Source: Litoribacillus peritrichatus (lineage in GTDB: Bacteria; Pseudomonadota; Gammaproteobacteria; Pseudomonadales; Litoribrevibacteraceae). From it: DNA of 64,000 nucleotides. A program made the position numbers and the translations under genes. Below the pieces are notes generated by a model, which worked only from the letters and a program-made list of their open reading frames with translations, searched no databases and was not told the origin of the DNA. The stretch lies in the NCBI RefSeq assembly GCF_039537985.1, contig NZ_BAABBN010000004.1, forward strand, positions 124,001 to 188,000, given 5' to 3'. Positions 25,260 through 33,763 of this stretch are shown one piece after another. Position 1 is the first letter of the stretch; each line of letters begins with the position of its first letter.

Positions 25260-25841
25260 TTATGCGAAATTTTGAGCAGCGAAGTCCCAGTTAACCAATG
25301 CCCAGAAACCTTTCAAGTATTCTGGACGTACATTGCGGTAGTCAATGTAGTAAGCGTGTTCCCAAAGGTCGACAGTGATCAGTGGTGTCACGCCTTCTTC
25401 AGTGATTGGCGTACCCGCATTAGACGTGTTTACGATGTCTAAAGATCCGTCCGCTTTTTTCACCAACCAAGTCCAGCTTGAACCGAAGTTGTTGACTGCT
25501 TTGTCGTTAAACTTCGCCTGGAACTCTTCAAAAGAACCGAATGCTGCATTGATTGCATCTGCCAACGCACCTGTTGGTTGGCCGCCACCGTTTGGTGATA
25601 GGCTGTTCCAGTAGAAAGTGTGGTTCCAGATTTGTGCTGCGTTGTTAAATACGCCGCCTTCAGAAGTCTTGATGATTTCTTCAAGAGTTTTGTTCGCTAG
25701 ATCAGTCCCTTCAACAAGACCGTTTAGCTTCTGAACGTATGTGTTGTGGTGTTTGCCATGATGGAACTCAAGTGTTTCCTGAGAAATATGTGGTTCCAAT
25801 GCATTAATTTCATAAGGTAAAGCAGGCAATTCAAAAGCCAT
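25260..25841 (-). CDS. sodB: Superoxide dismutase [Fe]
   Basis: Converts superoxide to hydrogen peroxide and oxygen in the cytoplasm. 193 residues from the ATG at 25841, which has GGAGAG upstream. Metal ligands: the His in EFHHGKHHNTYV, the His in AAQIWNHTFYW, and DLWEHAYYIDY (Asp and His). The AAQxWNHTFYW signature and short length indicate the iron type rather than manganese. The longer frame from 25880 adds an atypical leader. The 5' leader contains GGTGG/CCACC inverted repeats (25919-25936) of unknown role. Confidence 0.97.
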   Translation of the reverse strand: MAFELPALPYEINALEPHISQETLEFHHGKHHNTYVQKLNGLVEGTDLANKTLEEIIKTSEGGVFNNAAQIWNHTFYWNSLSPNGGGQPTGALADAINAAFGSFEEFQAKFNDKAVNNFGSSWTWLVKKADGSLDIVNTSNAGTPITEEGVTPLITVDLWEHAYYIDYRNVRPEYLKGFWALVNWDFAAQNFA

Positions 25842-25975
25842 TTTAACTCTCCATATCAAGTCACGGTTTAAAAGTGCCATTGAGCCGTTGTGTAGTTGTG
25901 GTGGTCTCCGGCATATGTGGTGGCGATAGTACCACCGTTTAAAATTCTAATCTATTCATGAAAAAAGTGTGGTTT

Positions 25976-27031
25976 TTATTCATTCATATCGCCAAAAGTG
26001 ATCTTACCGCAGTTAGGCAGGTTTTCGATCAATTTCCAGGTCATCAATTGAGCGGGCGTATAAACTCCACCGCTTCTTTCGTGCTTTAGCAAATACAGCG
26101 CAATATGAACGGCGGCATCCACAGTAAACCGATAAATGTCCGGAGTAGAAACCCTGGCGGTCATGGTTCTGCCATTTTCTGATGTTCCCCTCGCCCAGAA
26201 ATGGCTTTGAGAGGATGCTTTATAAGTTGAGTTGAGGAACAAGCGGTCGATGGCTTTAAAAAGGGGTTGGGTTCTGAATATGCCGGGAAGCCAGTTTAAT
26301 AGTTGCAGGAGGGGAATAAACTGTTTTGAGGTTGCAAAGTAGCTTTTTACATTCGGGCAGCCTGTACTGCTGTTGATCGCAATCAAGTCGCCCGTAGGAA
26401 CTTGGCTGACACGTTTTTTTCTGTTTCTGAACAGTACTTGACGCGCTCCAATTGTATAGGGCGCAGCATTGGGATGGCCGTTGTGAATTTCTATGTTGCC
26501 TCTGGTGAGGCGTTGTATGGTTGACTTGATGCTACCCGACGAAAACTTGTGATCGATGTCGTAGGCAACCTCAAGAGACGCCAATGACGTTAGATTGTGT
26601 TTGATACTGCCTGCCAAACATTCACCGGGTATACACTCGGCACCTATGCCGGCGCAAATTACTGAGTGGTTTTGGCTTGCAAGTGGTTTAAGTGCCTGAA
26701 GATTGGAAAGCGTGCTGAATTGACCTCCTACGTCCAGGTAGTGGCAGTTTTGGGCGATGGCCGCTCGTACAGCAGGTTCAGGGTTGTCAACTAATGACCC
26801 GGCGCAGTTCAGAAACAGTTCTGTGGATTGGAGGTGTTTCTCGATGGTTCGGTTGTTAATAAGGTTGAAACATAGGTAGGGAAGGTTCGTTCTGCTGGCC
26901 AAAGCGATCAGTTTTTTTTCATCTCTTCCTGCTAAAAGTGGTGCGACCCCTTTGTTAACCAGTTCGTTAATAACTGCTTGGCCTATTTGCCCATAAGCGC
27001 CATAGACAATTATTTCGATGGTTTTTGTCAT
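25976..27031 (-). CDS. Saccharopine dehydrogenase-like NAD(P)-binding oxidoreductase
   Basis: A 351-residue protein with an N-terminal Rossmann fold (EIIVYGAYGQIGQAVINEL, near residues 6-24), AGRDEKKL after the second strand, and ELFLNCAGSLVDN then HYLDVGGQ, all typical of the saccharopine dehydrogenase/trans-acting enoyl reductase superfamily. The C-terminal substrate domain is weakly conserved. Substrate unknown; relatives include lipid and quinone-modifying reductases. A single gene, between sodB and a divergent coiled-coil protein gene. Confidence 0.8.
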   Translation of the reverse strand: MTKTIEIIVYGAYGQIGQAVINELVNKGVAPLLAGRDEKKLIALASRTNLPYLCFNLINNRTIEKHLQSTELFLNCAGSLVDNPEPAVRAAIAQNCHYLDVGGQFSTLSNLQALKPLASQNHSVICAGIGAECIPGECLAGSIKHNLTSLASLEVAYDIDHKFSSGSIKSTIQRLTRGNIEIHNGHPNAAPYTIGARQVLFRNRKKRVSQVPTGDLIAINSSTGCPNVKSYFATSKQFIPLLQLLNWLPGIFRTQPLFKAIDRLFLNSTYKASSQSHFWARGTSENGRTMTARVSTPDIYRFTVDAAVHIALYLLKHERSGGVYTPAQLMTWKLIENLPNCGKITFGDMNE

Positions 27032-27190
27032 TGATGATTCCGAAAATGAGGGCTTAATAAAAGAGTATGAATACCACAGTTTTCAGGTTGATTTCGAGAG
27101 GAAGATATTTTTTAAACTCGGTATACTTGTCCCGGCATTATACGTTGATAATAAACTTTAAGCATTTAGCCTAACAATAGGAAATAGTTA

Positions 27191-28087
27191 ATGGCTCACG
27201 ATGATTTATTGGATTTAAAGGCTGAAAGGGACGATTGGCAAAACAACGCGCCTTCAGATCGCTCAAGTAAAAAGAAAGGGAATAAAGCGCCTGCGTCGTC
27301 CGGCGGGAATAATACCGGGCTGATTATTATCACACTGGCTTTGGCCCTATTGCTGGGGGCTATGGGGTATTGGGTTGCCGGTCAGTTTAATCAGGTTTAC
27401 GGACAGTTTGATCGTGTCACTCAGCAGTTTGAGCTGTTATCTCAAAGAGTTAAAACACTGGAAGGTAAACTGGATTTGTCGAATGATACTATGTCCAGTT
27501 CTGATGCGGCTGTTCGTGCGACATTAAAGGAGCACGGTTCTGAAATTCGTAAGCTTTGGGGCGTCAGTTATGACACCAATAGAAAAGCAATTAAAGCGAA
27601 CAAAACGGCGTTAACCTCATTAAAAAGTACTGCAAATCAGCTTCAGAAAGAAAGTAAGAGCCTGGCTTCTCAAATAAAAGAGGCGGAAGCGCAACTGACC
27701 GCTTTGTCAAAGCAGTTGGGAAGTATGGACTTTAAAGGCTCCATTGCAAAACTCAGAGAAAGCCAGAATAGCCTGAAAGAAATCCAGAGTAAGTCTGAAC
27801 AGAAACTGGCTTCCTTATCTGAAAAAATGAAACCCATTTCGTCAACACTTGAAAGCCATCGGGCTGATTCGGTTGCTCAATCCAAGAAAATCAAGGAACT
27901 GAATGACGAGCTGTTAAGATCTATAACGGATATTCAGATTCAGTTGAATGATGAATCGCTGAAGAAACGAGTGGATAAACTGTCTGGTCTGATTGATTCG
28001 ATCGATAAAAACAGAAGTCGGGTGAATGCTGAATTGGTTAAACTTTCAAACCGGGTGAATGAGCTTCAAAAAGCTGAGACAAAGTAA
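27191..28087 (+). CDS. Membrane-anchored coiled-coil protein
   Basis: A 298-residue protein with a short charged cytoplasmic tail (DLKAERDDW...SSKKKGNK), a transmembrane helix near 43-65 (GLIIITLALALLLGAMGYW), then over 200 residues of predicted coiled coil outside the membrane (repeated Leu/Lys/Ser heptads, for example QLTALSKQLG and LKEIQSKSEQKL). AGGAAATAG precedes the start. I do not recognise a named family. The topology suggests a periplasmic scaffold or cell-envelope spacer (inference). A terminator follows directly. Confidence 0.75.
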   Translation: MAHDDLLDLKAERDDWQNNAPSDRSSKKKGNKAPASSGGNNTGLIIITLALALLLGAMGYWVAGQFNQVYGQFDRVTQQFELLSQRVKTLEGKLDLSNDTMSSSDAAVRATLKEHGSEIRKLWGVSYDTNRKAIKANKTALTSLKSTANQLQKESKSLASQIKEAEAQLTALSKQLGSMDFKGSIAKLRESQNSLKEIQSKSEQKLASLSEKMKPISSTLESHRADSVAQSKKIKELNDELLRSITDIQIQLNDESLKKRVDKLSGLIDSIDKNRSRVNAELVKLSNRVNELQKAETK

Positions 28088-28101
28088 AGCGGGTTCATTT
28101 G

Positions 28102-28134
28102 GGTAGCTGAGAACTTGACTCAGCTACCTTTCTT
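28102..28134. terminator. Terminator after the coiled-coil gene
   Basis: Ten-pair stem GGTAGCTGAG/CTCAGCTACC with a seven-base loop, followed by TTTCTT. It separates the coiled-coil gene (+) from the convergent lipoprotein gene (-). Confidence 0.8.
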
Positions 28135-28145
28135 AAGATCAGAAA

Positions 28146-28718
28146 TTAGGACTTTTTATTTAAACGGTCGAACTTGGTAACAAGGGATTCAGGGTACTTT
28201 TTCTTGTTACTTTTGTTGAGGACAAAAACAACCGTTTCACCATTGGCTCCGTAGCCAATTTTAGCGTGACGATACGCAGCTTCGCCTGTTTTACGAACGG
28301 CTTTCATATCTTCCAGTTCGCTGAACACAAATGTACGGCCATGTAGGTTCATTTCTGCATAGAAGTTTTCAGCTGGTGCAAGCTTTCCGTCCAACAACTC
28401 CACGCTAGGAATACCTTCACGTTTTTTCTTGTCTTGCTTGGTCAGCCCGAAAACCATTGTTTCGCCGTTCGGGCCTGCACCAATTCGAGTGTACATGTAG
28501 GCTGTGTGGCCGTGTTTCAGAAAATCCTGGTACAATTTAAAATCATAGAAGGTGTAAATTCTGTTATCTTTGTGTACTTCAAACAGCTGGCCGTTTCGCT
28601 TATCTTCTTGTTGGATTTGAGCAGTCGTTTGATTGTCTGACGTACTCTCTGGCGTAGTTTGGCAGGCTGCGGTGAATGCAATCGATGTGGTTAATAATGC
28701 AATTTTTAGTGATTTCAT
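28146..28718 (-). CDS. Lipoprotein with internal duplication
   Basis: A 190-residue lipoprotein: signal peptide with lipobox TAAC (cysteine near residue 19), Gln/Thr-rich linker, then two repeats of about 55 residues. The repeat cores read AYMYTRIGAGPNGETMVFGL and AYRHAKIGYGANGETVVFVL, each followed by a lysine-rich turn (KKK). Both share the order aromatic strand, (H/E)TAY, IG.G.NGET. No known domain is recognised. AGGAG precedes the ATG. Likely attached to the outer membrane, as residue +2 is Gln rather than Asp. Confidence 0.8.
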   Translation of the reverse strand: MKSLKIALLTTSIAFTAACQTTPESTSDNQTTAQIQQEDKRNGQLFEVHKDNRIYTFYDFKLYQDFLKHGHTAYMYTRIGAGPNGETMVFGLTKQDKKKREGIPSVELLDGKLAPAENFYAEMNLHGRTFVFSELEDMKAVRKTGEAAYRHAKIGYGANGETVVFVLNKSNKKKYPESLVTKFDRLNKKS

Positions 28719-28801
28719 ATTAGTCTCCTATTTCAATTGCCTAATAGGCTAAGACCGGTGTGTTTCAAAAAGATGACAATAAAGGCGGGGGAAGACTAAA
28801 A

Positions 28802-29773
28802 ATGGAAGTATGGACAGCTCTGAAATCTAAAGTCCATGAGTATCGATCTGTTTCAGATCAGAGTCTCTACATAAGAACATGCCTTGAAACGTCCCGGTCG
28901 GCAAGCTTGCTCGACAGCCTCGAAGTGTTGGTTTCAAGTGCTGCCAGTGCTTCTTCTTCTGCTTCGTTTTGGTTGGGGTATCAGGTGGCGATTCAGAAGC
29001 TCTTCGGACATGTTCTTGAAGGTCAGCTTGCTTCATTTGTTGTCAATGAGAAAAAAAGCCCGGTTCCCAAGCATTGGCAAACTTCGCTGAATAAGCAGGG
29101 GCCTGATGCGCTGTTGGAGTTACAGGGAGCTAAAGATTTTGTGACGGCGGATGATCAGATCGAGGCGTTGCTCGTAGCGGCCAACCTGAAAATGACCAGC
29201 CTGAAAGTGACCCCTAATGAAAATCAGAACGAACAAAAACCGGAGTGTAAGGTGGCCTTAATTCCCTGCCAGGCTAAGGGGGTTCAACTGACCGAATTTG
29301 ATGGTATGCCGGTTTTTAAAGATCTTAAAAAAGCCAGGTCGGTGTTTGATCGCGTGCACGTAGCTGATCAGGGTTTATTGCCTGGCGATGGTTATGACCT
29401 TTATGTGAAGCCTTTCAGGGTTGTTGAAGACTTTTATGTATCTGCTTCGTTGCTTGGTTATGTTTCCAGGCTGCTAATTATTTCTGGTGAATTGAAGCAA
29501 GAAAATAATCTTATTGTGGAGCAGCTGAATACGCTGTTTAAGGCGTTGGCTGAAGCAGAGCGGGATTTATTATTGGTAATGCCTGAATGCCAGACGACCT
29601 CGTTCCTGTTTGAGACTGTGCTTAGAGATATCAGCGCTTTTATTTCGGAAATGGTGCTGAAACACAAAGATGATGCCGGATGGGAGGGGTTGACCGGGGA
29701 TCTGATGGTTTTGAAAATAGGAGAGAAAGCCCGATCCATTCGTTATGATCGGGCCTCTGAGCGCCTTACTTGA
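28802..29773 (+). CDS. Acyl-CoA dehydrogenase-like protein, shortened
   Basis: A 323-residue protein resembling the acyl-CoA dehydrogenase fold. A helical N-terminal part (SASFWLGYQVAIQKLF) is followed by a beta region with ELQGAKDFVTADDQIEALLV, which corresponds to the GEKxFVT strand of these flavoproteins. Then comes VFDRVHVADQGLLPGDGYD and the helical part VKPFRVVEDFYVSASLLGYV. Known dehydrogenases are about 380 residues and end in a longer four-helix bundle with FAD contacts; here that end is short and diverged, so activity is doubtful. The ATG at 28802, with GGGGGAAG upstream, is preferred over a GTG at 28760. Confidence 0.65.
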   Translation: MEVWTALKSKVHEYRSVSDQSLYIRTCLETSRSASLLDSLEVLVSSAASASSSASFWLGYQVAIQKLFGHVLEGQLASFVVNEKKSPVPKHWQTSLNKQGPDALLELQGAKDFVTADDQIEALLVAANLKMTSLKVTPNENQNEQKPECKVALIPCQAKGVQLTEFDGMPVFKDLKKARSVFDRVHVADQGLLPGDGYDLYVKPFRVVEDFYVSASLLGYVSRLLIISGELKQENNLIVEQLNTLFKALAEAERDLLLVMPECQTTSFLFETVLRDISAFISEMVLKHKDDAGWEGLTGDLMVLKIGEKARSIRYDRASERLT

Positions 29774-29779
29774 GAAACA

Positions 29780-31234
29780 TTATCTGAAATTGGTGTTGTT
29801 CAGATTACTTTGAGAAATGCTGGAAACTGAGTTATTGGTTACGCGAGAAGATATGTTGGCGTTCACTCTCACCCCAGAAGCGTTAACGGCACCAATGTTA
29901 TTCAGACTTGAAGAGCTGCCTCGGTTGTGAGATGTACTGAGCAGTTCTAAGGTTTCACGAATTCTTTCGTTCAGATCTTCCTGGTCAATAATATCGGTCA
30001 GACCTTCGGTGTCTTCGTCGTCATTTCTTTCAATATCTTCAAGAACACTGGTGTCCGCAATTATGTCTGCTGTTTTTAATGTTGTGGTACTTACGCCACC
30101 AGCGGCAGTTGCATCAAGAGCACCTAACACAACAAGATCAGACATCTCGTCGGCTTCCAGAGCTGATAAACCGATATTGCCCGTTAGTGGGGAAGGTTGC
30201 TGATTGTCGGCTTTTTGAATCGCTTCAACGATGTCCGAGCTGTAGTAAGAATCAACTTGCCGGTTTGGAGGGATGTAGTCACCGTAATACTCTTCCGGAA
30301 CCTGCTCCAAAGCGTCACTGGCATTTTCGGATTGTTGAGTTTGGTCTGCAGACTCTACAATTTGTTCTCTTTCTATTTCTTTCTGTTGAAGTACGGCGGT
30401 TGCTTCCGGATCATTTTTTTCTATGACCGATATAGACTCTTCTGAAAGCAGACTGTCGTCAATGACAGGGTTGTTCTCATGATTTACTTCAGGCGCAGGC
30501 TGTAGTGTTGTTTCCTGGCTAAGTTGCTGTTCTATTTCTGTTGGGTTTTCCGCAATCGCTTTAGGCTCTGGCGTGCTGAGTTCTGAATTAGCTATTGTTT
30601 GTGGCTGAGCTGTAAGCTCGGCGGATGATTTCTGTCCAGGGTTAAGAGGCTGCTCGGCAACGACCGGTTTGCTGTCTTGCACGACAACCACGGGTTGCGC
30701 TTGTTCATTGTTTTGCTGGGTTTCAGTCTGGTGTTGATCGCCTGTTTGAGGTGCTGAGGACTGTGCCGCCAGACCTTCTTTGGATTCTGATGGTTTTTGG
30801 TTGTCGGCAGGCTGTACCTTGGAGGTATTTTCGACCAGAGCTTCGGCTTCAGTTTTTTCTTGTATTTTAGGTTGGGAAGCGAACTGATTATCGGTGTCAC
30901 TTTCATTTAGGCCGGCGTCTTGAGTACTTGAGTCGCTGGACTGATTGGTACCTTCGGTGGATACTTCTCCAATGACTTGGGCTGAGACTTCTTCTTCGGA
31001 GGAGGGTTCACTGTCGTCACTGCCAGGCTTTTTTACAATTACAATGGTCAGTTCTTCGTCATCAAGTTCAATGCCTGCTTCTTTGACGGCTTCTGCAATC
31101 AGTTTATTAAGCTCTGCCTGTTTTTCTGCAGTTAACTTTGATTTGCCGTCTGCACCGTAACTGCTGGTGGCTGATAGCCCAAGAATGATTGACAATGCCG
31201 TTGTCTGATAAATTTCTTTGGTTAGAAATTTCAT
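29780..31234 (-). CDS. Secreted acidic low-complexity protein
   Basis: A 484-residue exported protein. It has a signal peptide (KFLTKEIYQTTALSIILGLSATSSYGA) and a short charged helix (KLTAEKQAELNKLIAEAVKEA). A region of about 270 residues rich in Gln, Glu, Ser, Pro and Thr follows, with no fixed repeat. It ends in a more ordered C terminus: LTGNIGLSALEADEMSDLVV, an acidic helix near 420-445, then an Asn/Ser-rich tail (VNASGVRVNANISSRVTNNS). No family recognised. The ATG at 31234 is favoured by AGG seven bases upstream over an ATG two codons earlier. The low-complexity part suggests a flexible surface or extracellular role (inference). Confidence 0.75.
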   Translation of the reverse strand: MKFLTKEIYQTTALSIILGLSATSSYGADGKSKLTAEKQAELNKLIAEAVKEAGIELDDEELTIVIVKKPGSDDSEPSSEEEVSAQVIGEVSTEGTNQSSDSSTQDAGLNESDTDNQFASQPKIQEKTEAEALVENTSKVQPADNQKPSESKEGLAAQSSAPQTGDQHQTETQQNNEQAQPVVVVQDSKPVVAEQPLNPGQKSSAELTAQPQTIANSELSTPEPKAIAENPTEIEQQLSQETTLQPAPEVNHENNPVIDDSLLSEESISVIEKNDPEATAVLQQKEIEREQIVESADQTQQSENASDALEQVPEEYYGDYIPPNRQVDSYYSSDIVEAIQKADNQQPSPLTGNIGLSALEADEMSDLVVLGALDATAAGGVSTTTLKTADIIADTSVLEDIERNDDEDTEGLTDIIDQEDLNERIRETLELLSTSHNRGSSSSLNNIGAVNASGVRVNANISSRVTNNSVSSISQSNLNNTNFR

Positions 31235-31441
31235 ATCCATGCCTAAGATGAGATTATTTTTATTGTTAATTGTTAAGTAATGTTAATAAATTCTGTACGA
31301 ATCTCAACCAAAATTCGCGATATTGGCGGTAAAATGTGAACAAGCTCCATAAACTTGCTCAATACCATTCTTTTAGTTGGTTTTAGTTGTTATAGTTTCC
31401 GTTACAAAATAACAATAAAAGTCTGTAACTTGGATTGAGTT

Positions 31442-32110
31442 ATGCCTTCAAAAATATCAAAAGCACTGACCCTTATCTTAATTTCTGTCGTTGCCCTTAA
31501 TTTGGGTGGTTGCCGTATCTACCAATCTTTAGGGAAAAGTATCCCGGGATCTTGGCTTCATCCGGTGAATGGCCCTGAATATGCCTTACCCTCCGATGTG
31601 GATATGGAGAACAATGCCTTATTGGTGATTTATCGTCCTGATTCAAAGTGGGCTTCAGAAGAAATTGAATCTCCCAGCTTTTACATAGACGATGAACGTG
31701 AGTTTGGTATCAAAAACAACGCGCATTATTGGTTTGAAGTGGAGCCAGGCAAGCGTCATCTCGTCATTCGAAGACCTTTGTTGGGGTTAGAGGGCGTTAC
31801 ATTCTTTAGTTTACGCATCATTTCTGACTTTACTGTGGATCTGAAAGCAGGGCAGACTTATTTTCTAAGGTATTCGGAATTGACTGCACCGCCGATGGAT
31901 AAAGCAATCAGTGAAGAAGAGCCTATGGGTGATGGAGCTCTATTCTTAATTCCTGAGGCCTTAGCAAAAAGAGATTTACTGACGACCATGTTTGATGATC
32001 AAAGCGGTCGTTTTCTTACCTATAAAATGGAATATCATGAGCCTGAACAATACGCTGCACTTGAAGAACAAAAAAGTCAGGGCGAAGGCAAGTGGTGGTG
32101 GCCATTTTAA
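31442..32110 (+). CDS. DUF2846-like lipoprotein
   Basis: A 222-residue lipoprotein with lipobox LGGC (cysteine near 24) and a beta-rich domain. ALLVIYRPDSKW, FYIDDEREFGIKNNAHYWFEVEPGKRHLVI and the later AGQTYFLRYSE follow the DUF2846 pattern (Y-R-P...vdg...l.ngsY...v.PGkh). C-terminal extension with KWWWPF. Function unknown; family members are envelope lipoproteins of small size. A single gene divergent from the acidic secreted protein, about 200 bases apart. Confidence 0.75.
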   Translation: MPSKISKALTLILISVVALNLGGCRIYQSLGKSIPGSWLHPVNGPEYALPSDVDMENNALLVIYRPDSKWASEEIESPSFYIDDEREFGIKNNAHYWFEVEPGKRHLVIRRPLLGLEGVTFFSLRIISDFTVDLKAGQTYFLRYSELTAPPMDKAISEEEPMGDGALFLIPEALAKRDLLTTMFDDQSGRFLTYKMEYHEPEQYAALEEQKSQGEGKWWWPF

Positions 32111-32126
32111 TTCAGGTGTAATTTGA

Positions 32127-32146
32127 GCAGGCCGACAGCGGCCTGC
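32127..32146. terminator. GC-rich hairpin between convergent genes
   Basis: Perfect eight-pair stem GCAGGCCG/CGGCCTGC with ACAG loop between the lipoprotein gene (+) and the diguanylate cyclase gene (-). No T-run follows on either strand, so it may stall polymerase or protect the 3' end rather than be a classic terminator. Confidence 0.5.
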
Positions 32147-32180
32147 AAAAATTCCATATCATTCCCTTTTAAACTCTAAT

Positions 32181-33386
32181 TTACGCCGCAAAGTGGCTGT
32201 TGTTGGCCGGTTCTGCGAGAATAACTTGGTTCCTGCCTCTTTGTTTTGCGTTATACAGGGCTGCATCTGCCCGAGCAATCAGGCTCTCTGTTTTTTGATG
32301 GTCTTCTTTGGACGAATACAGGGTTACGCCAATAGAGAGGGTGAAGGAAGGGGCATCCGGTATTTCGTCGAAAACTACTTTTCCGAATTCAGTACGAATT
32401 CGCTCTGCACATTCCATCGCCGCATATTTGTCGGCACGTGGAAGAAACAGAATAAACTCTTCGCCGCCATAACGAGCCAGTAGGTCGTTTTTTCGCAAGC
32501 ATTTACGTGCTGTTTCGGCAAACCGCTTGAGGACTAAATCTCCAATGATGTGGCCGTATCTGTCGTTCACTTGTTTGAAGTGGTCTAAATCCAGCAAGCA
32601 CACTGAAAACTCACTTTCAGGGGTGGATTGTTCCAGGTAAGGCCGTAGACAATCAATGAAATGACGACGATTGGCCAGGCCTGTGAGTTCATCCGTCGTG
32701 GCCTGCGTGCTTAGCTTTGATAATACGGCTTGTAATTCATTGTTGGTTCTACGGATTTCATCTCTCTGTCGCTCTATCTCCATGCGCTTTCGGATGAGTT
32801 GAGATTTTTTCACTTTGTTCTCATTACGCAGCTCATGGACTTCATGTCCGAAATACGAGAACCATATTAATAAAATGGCTAATACTGCCCATTGAACGAG
32901 ATTTAAAGTGAGGTTGAAATGCGGCGCCAGCAATGCAACGTCTTTGGCAATAATTAGTCCGTATCCGATGAGAGCAAGTAATGACAGGGCTAAATATTGA
33001 CGAGCTGTCAGCCTGAAAATACCAAACATTAAAATTACAAAATAAAAAACCAGAACCACCCCTCGTACGGACTGGGTAATAGAGAGTAGGTAGGTTACCC
33101 ACAAAAAGCCCGGAATCATTTGCTGGATGGTAAGCGAAGGGTCTTTAAATCGTAGGTTTTTACCACTTTTTATGAACAGATAAAACGCTGCTTGCAGGAT
33201 CAATGAAAGCGAGGAGGCCATAGCAATTTCTGTGATATGAGTTTGCTCTGTTTGGTCGGTTAAATAGTAAAGCCATACGATCGCGCCACAGACAACGTAG
33301 GCGGCAACCGCCATCATCAAGCGCTTGAGTCTTATTTTTTGTTTTTGTTGTATTTCATCTGACAAGGTTACAGCTTCCTTTATCAC
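32181..33386 (-). CDS. Membrane diguanylate cyclase (GGDEF)
   Basis: A 401-residue protein with about six transmembrane helices (to residue 205), a coiled coil, and a GGDEF domain at about 230-390. The domain has TTDELTGLANRRHF at its start, ARYGGEEF near 308, and a full inhibitory RxxD site (RKND) five residues before GGEEF. It should synthesise c-di-GMP from GTP with product inhibition. The membrane part is a compact six-helix sensor without a named family. Start is a GTG at 33386; a TTG seven codons later with AAGGA upstream is possible. Confidence 0.9.
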   Translation of the reverse strand: MIKEAVTLSDEIQQKQKIRLKRLMMAVAAYVVCGAIVWLYYLTDQTEQTHITEIAMASSLSLILQAAFYLFIKSGKNLRFKDPSLTIQQMIPGFLWVTYLLSITQSVRGVVLVFYFVILMFGIFRLTARQYLALSLLALIGYGLIIAKDVALLAPHFNLTLNLVQWAVLAILLIWFSYFGHEVHELRNENKVKKSQLIRKRMEIERQRDEIRRTNNELQAVLSKLSTQATTDELTGLANRRHFIDCLRPYLEQSTPESEFSVCLLDLDHFKQVNDRYGHIIGDLVLKRFAETARKCLRKNDLLARYGGEEFILFLPRADKYAAMECAERIRTEFGKVVFDEIPDAPSFTLSIGVTLYSSKEDHQKTESLIARADAALYNAKQRGRNQVILAEPANNSHFAA

Positions 33387-33763
33387 TCAATACTTTCTCT
33401 TATCGGTGTGCTTTCAAATATGAATCGGACTTTTAACGAATCAGTTAAGGCTATCACGGCGATCTGTTAGTGAGATTTATGATTCGTTCGTTTTTGTTAC
33501 GATATGTCGAACACAGTGTTGTTTTATATGTATAAAGGTAGGTGATAATTCGCCAAACTTATGCTTTCTTTTGTTAAATAATGTAGAATTAGCTCCGTTT
33601 TTTAACGCATATAATTTGGGTAAGCGCGAAACCTGAAGTGAACCGCAGTTGATGAACTTAACTTTTTTTTGAAGGGTTAAGTGTATTGAACAGCAGGTGT
33701 TCAGATTCCGGATTTCGAAAAACCAGTTTTACCCCACCAGATTAGCCGGAAAGAGGTTCCTCA
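33387..33763. other. Gene-free region upstream of fumarase
   Basis: No coding region is supported in these 377 bases between divergent genes. It is AT-rich. It contains an inverted repeat ACTTAAC/GTTAAGT at 33656-33682 with a T-rich loop, about 80 bases upstream of the fumarase start, which may be a regulatory or 5' leader hairpin. No clear promoter hexamers with correct spacing were found by eye. Confidence 0.5.

Noticed and set aside
30079..30445. Open frames antisense to the low-complexity secreted protein
   Set aside because: Low-complexity DNA commonly leaves open opposite frames; no start signal or domain.
33424..33474. A 16-codon open frame in the fumarase leader
   Set aside because: Too short, and no ribosome binding site recognised; no supporting feature.
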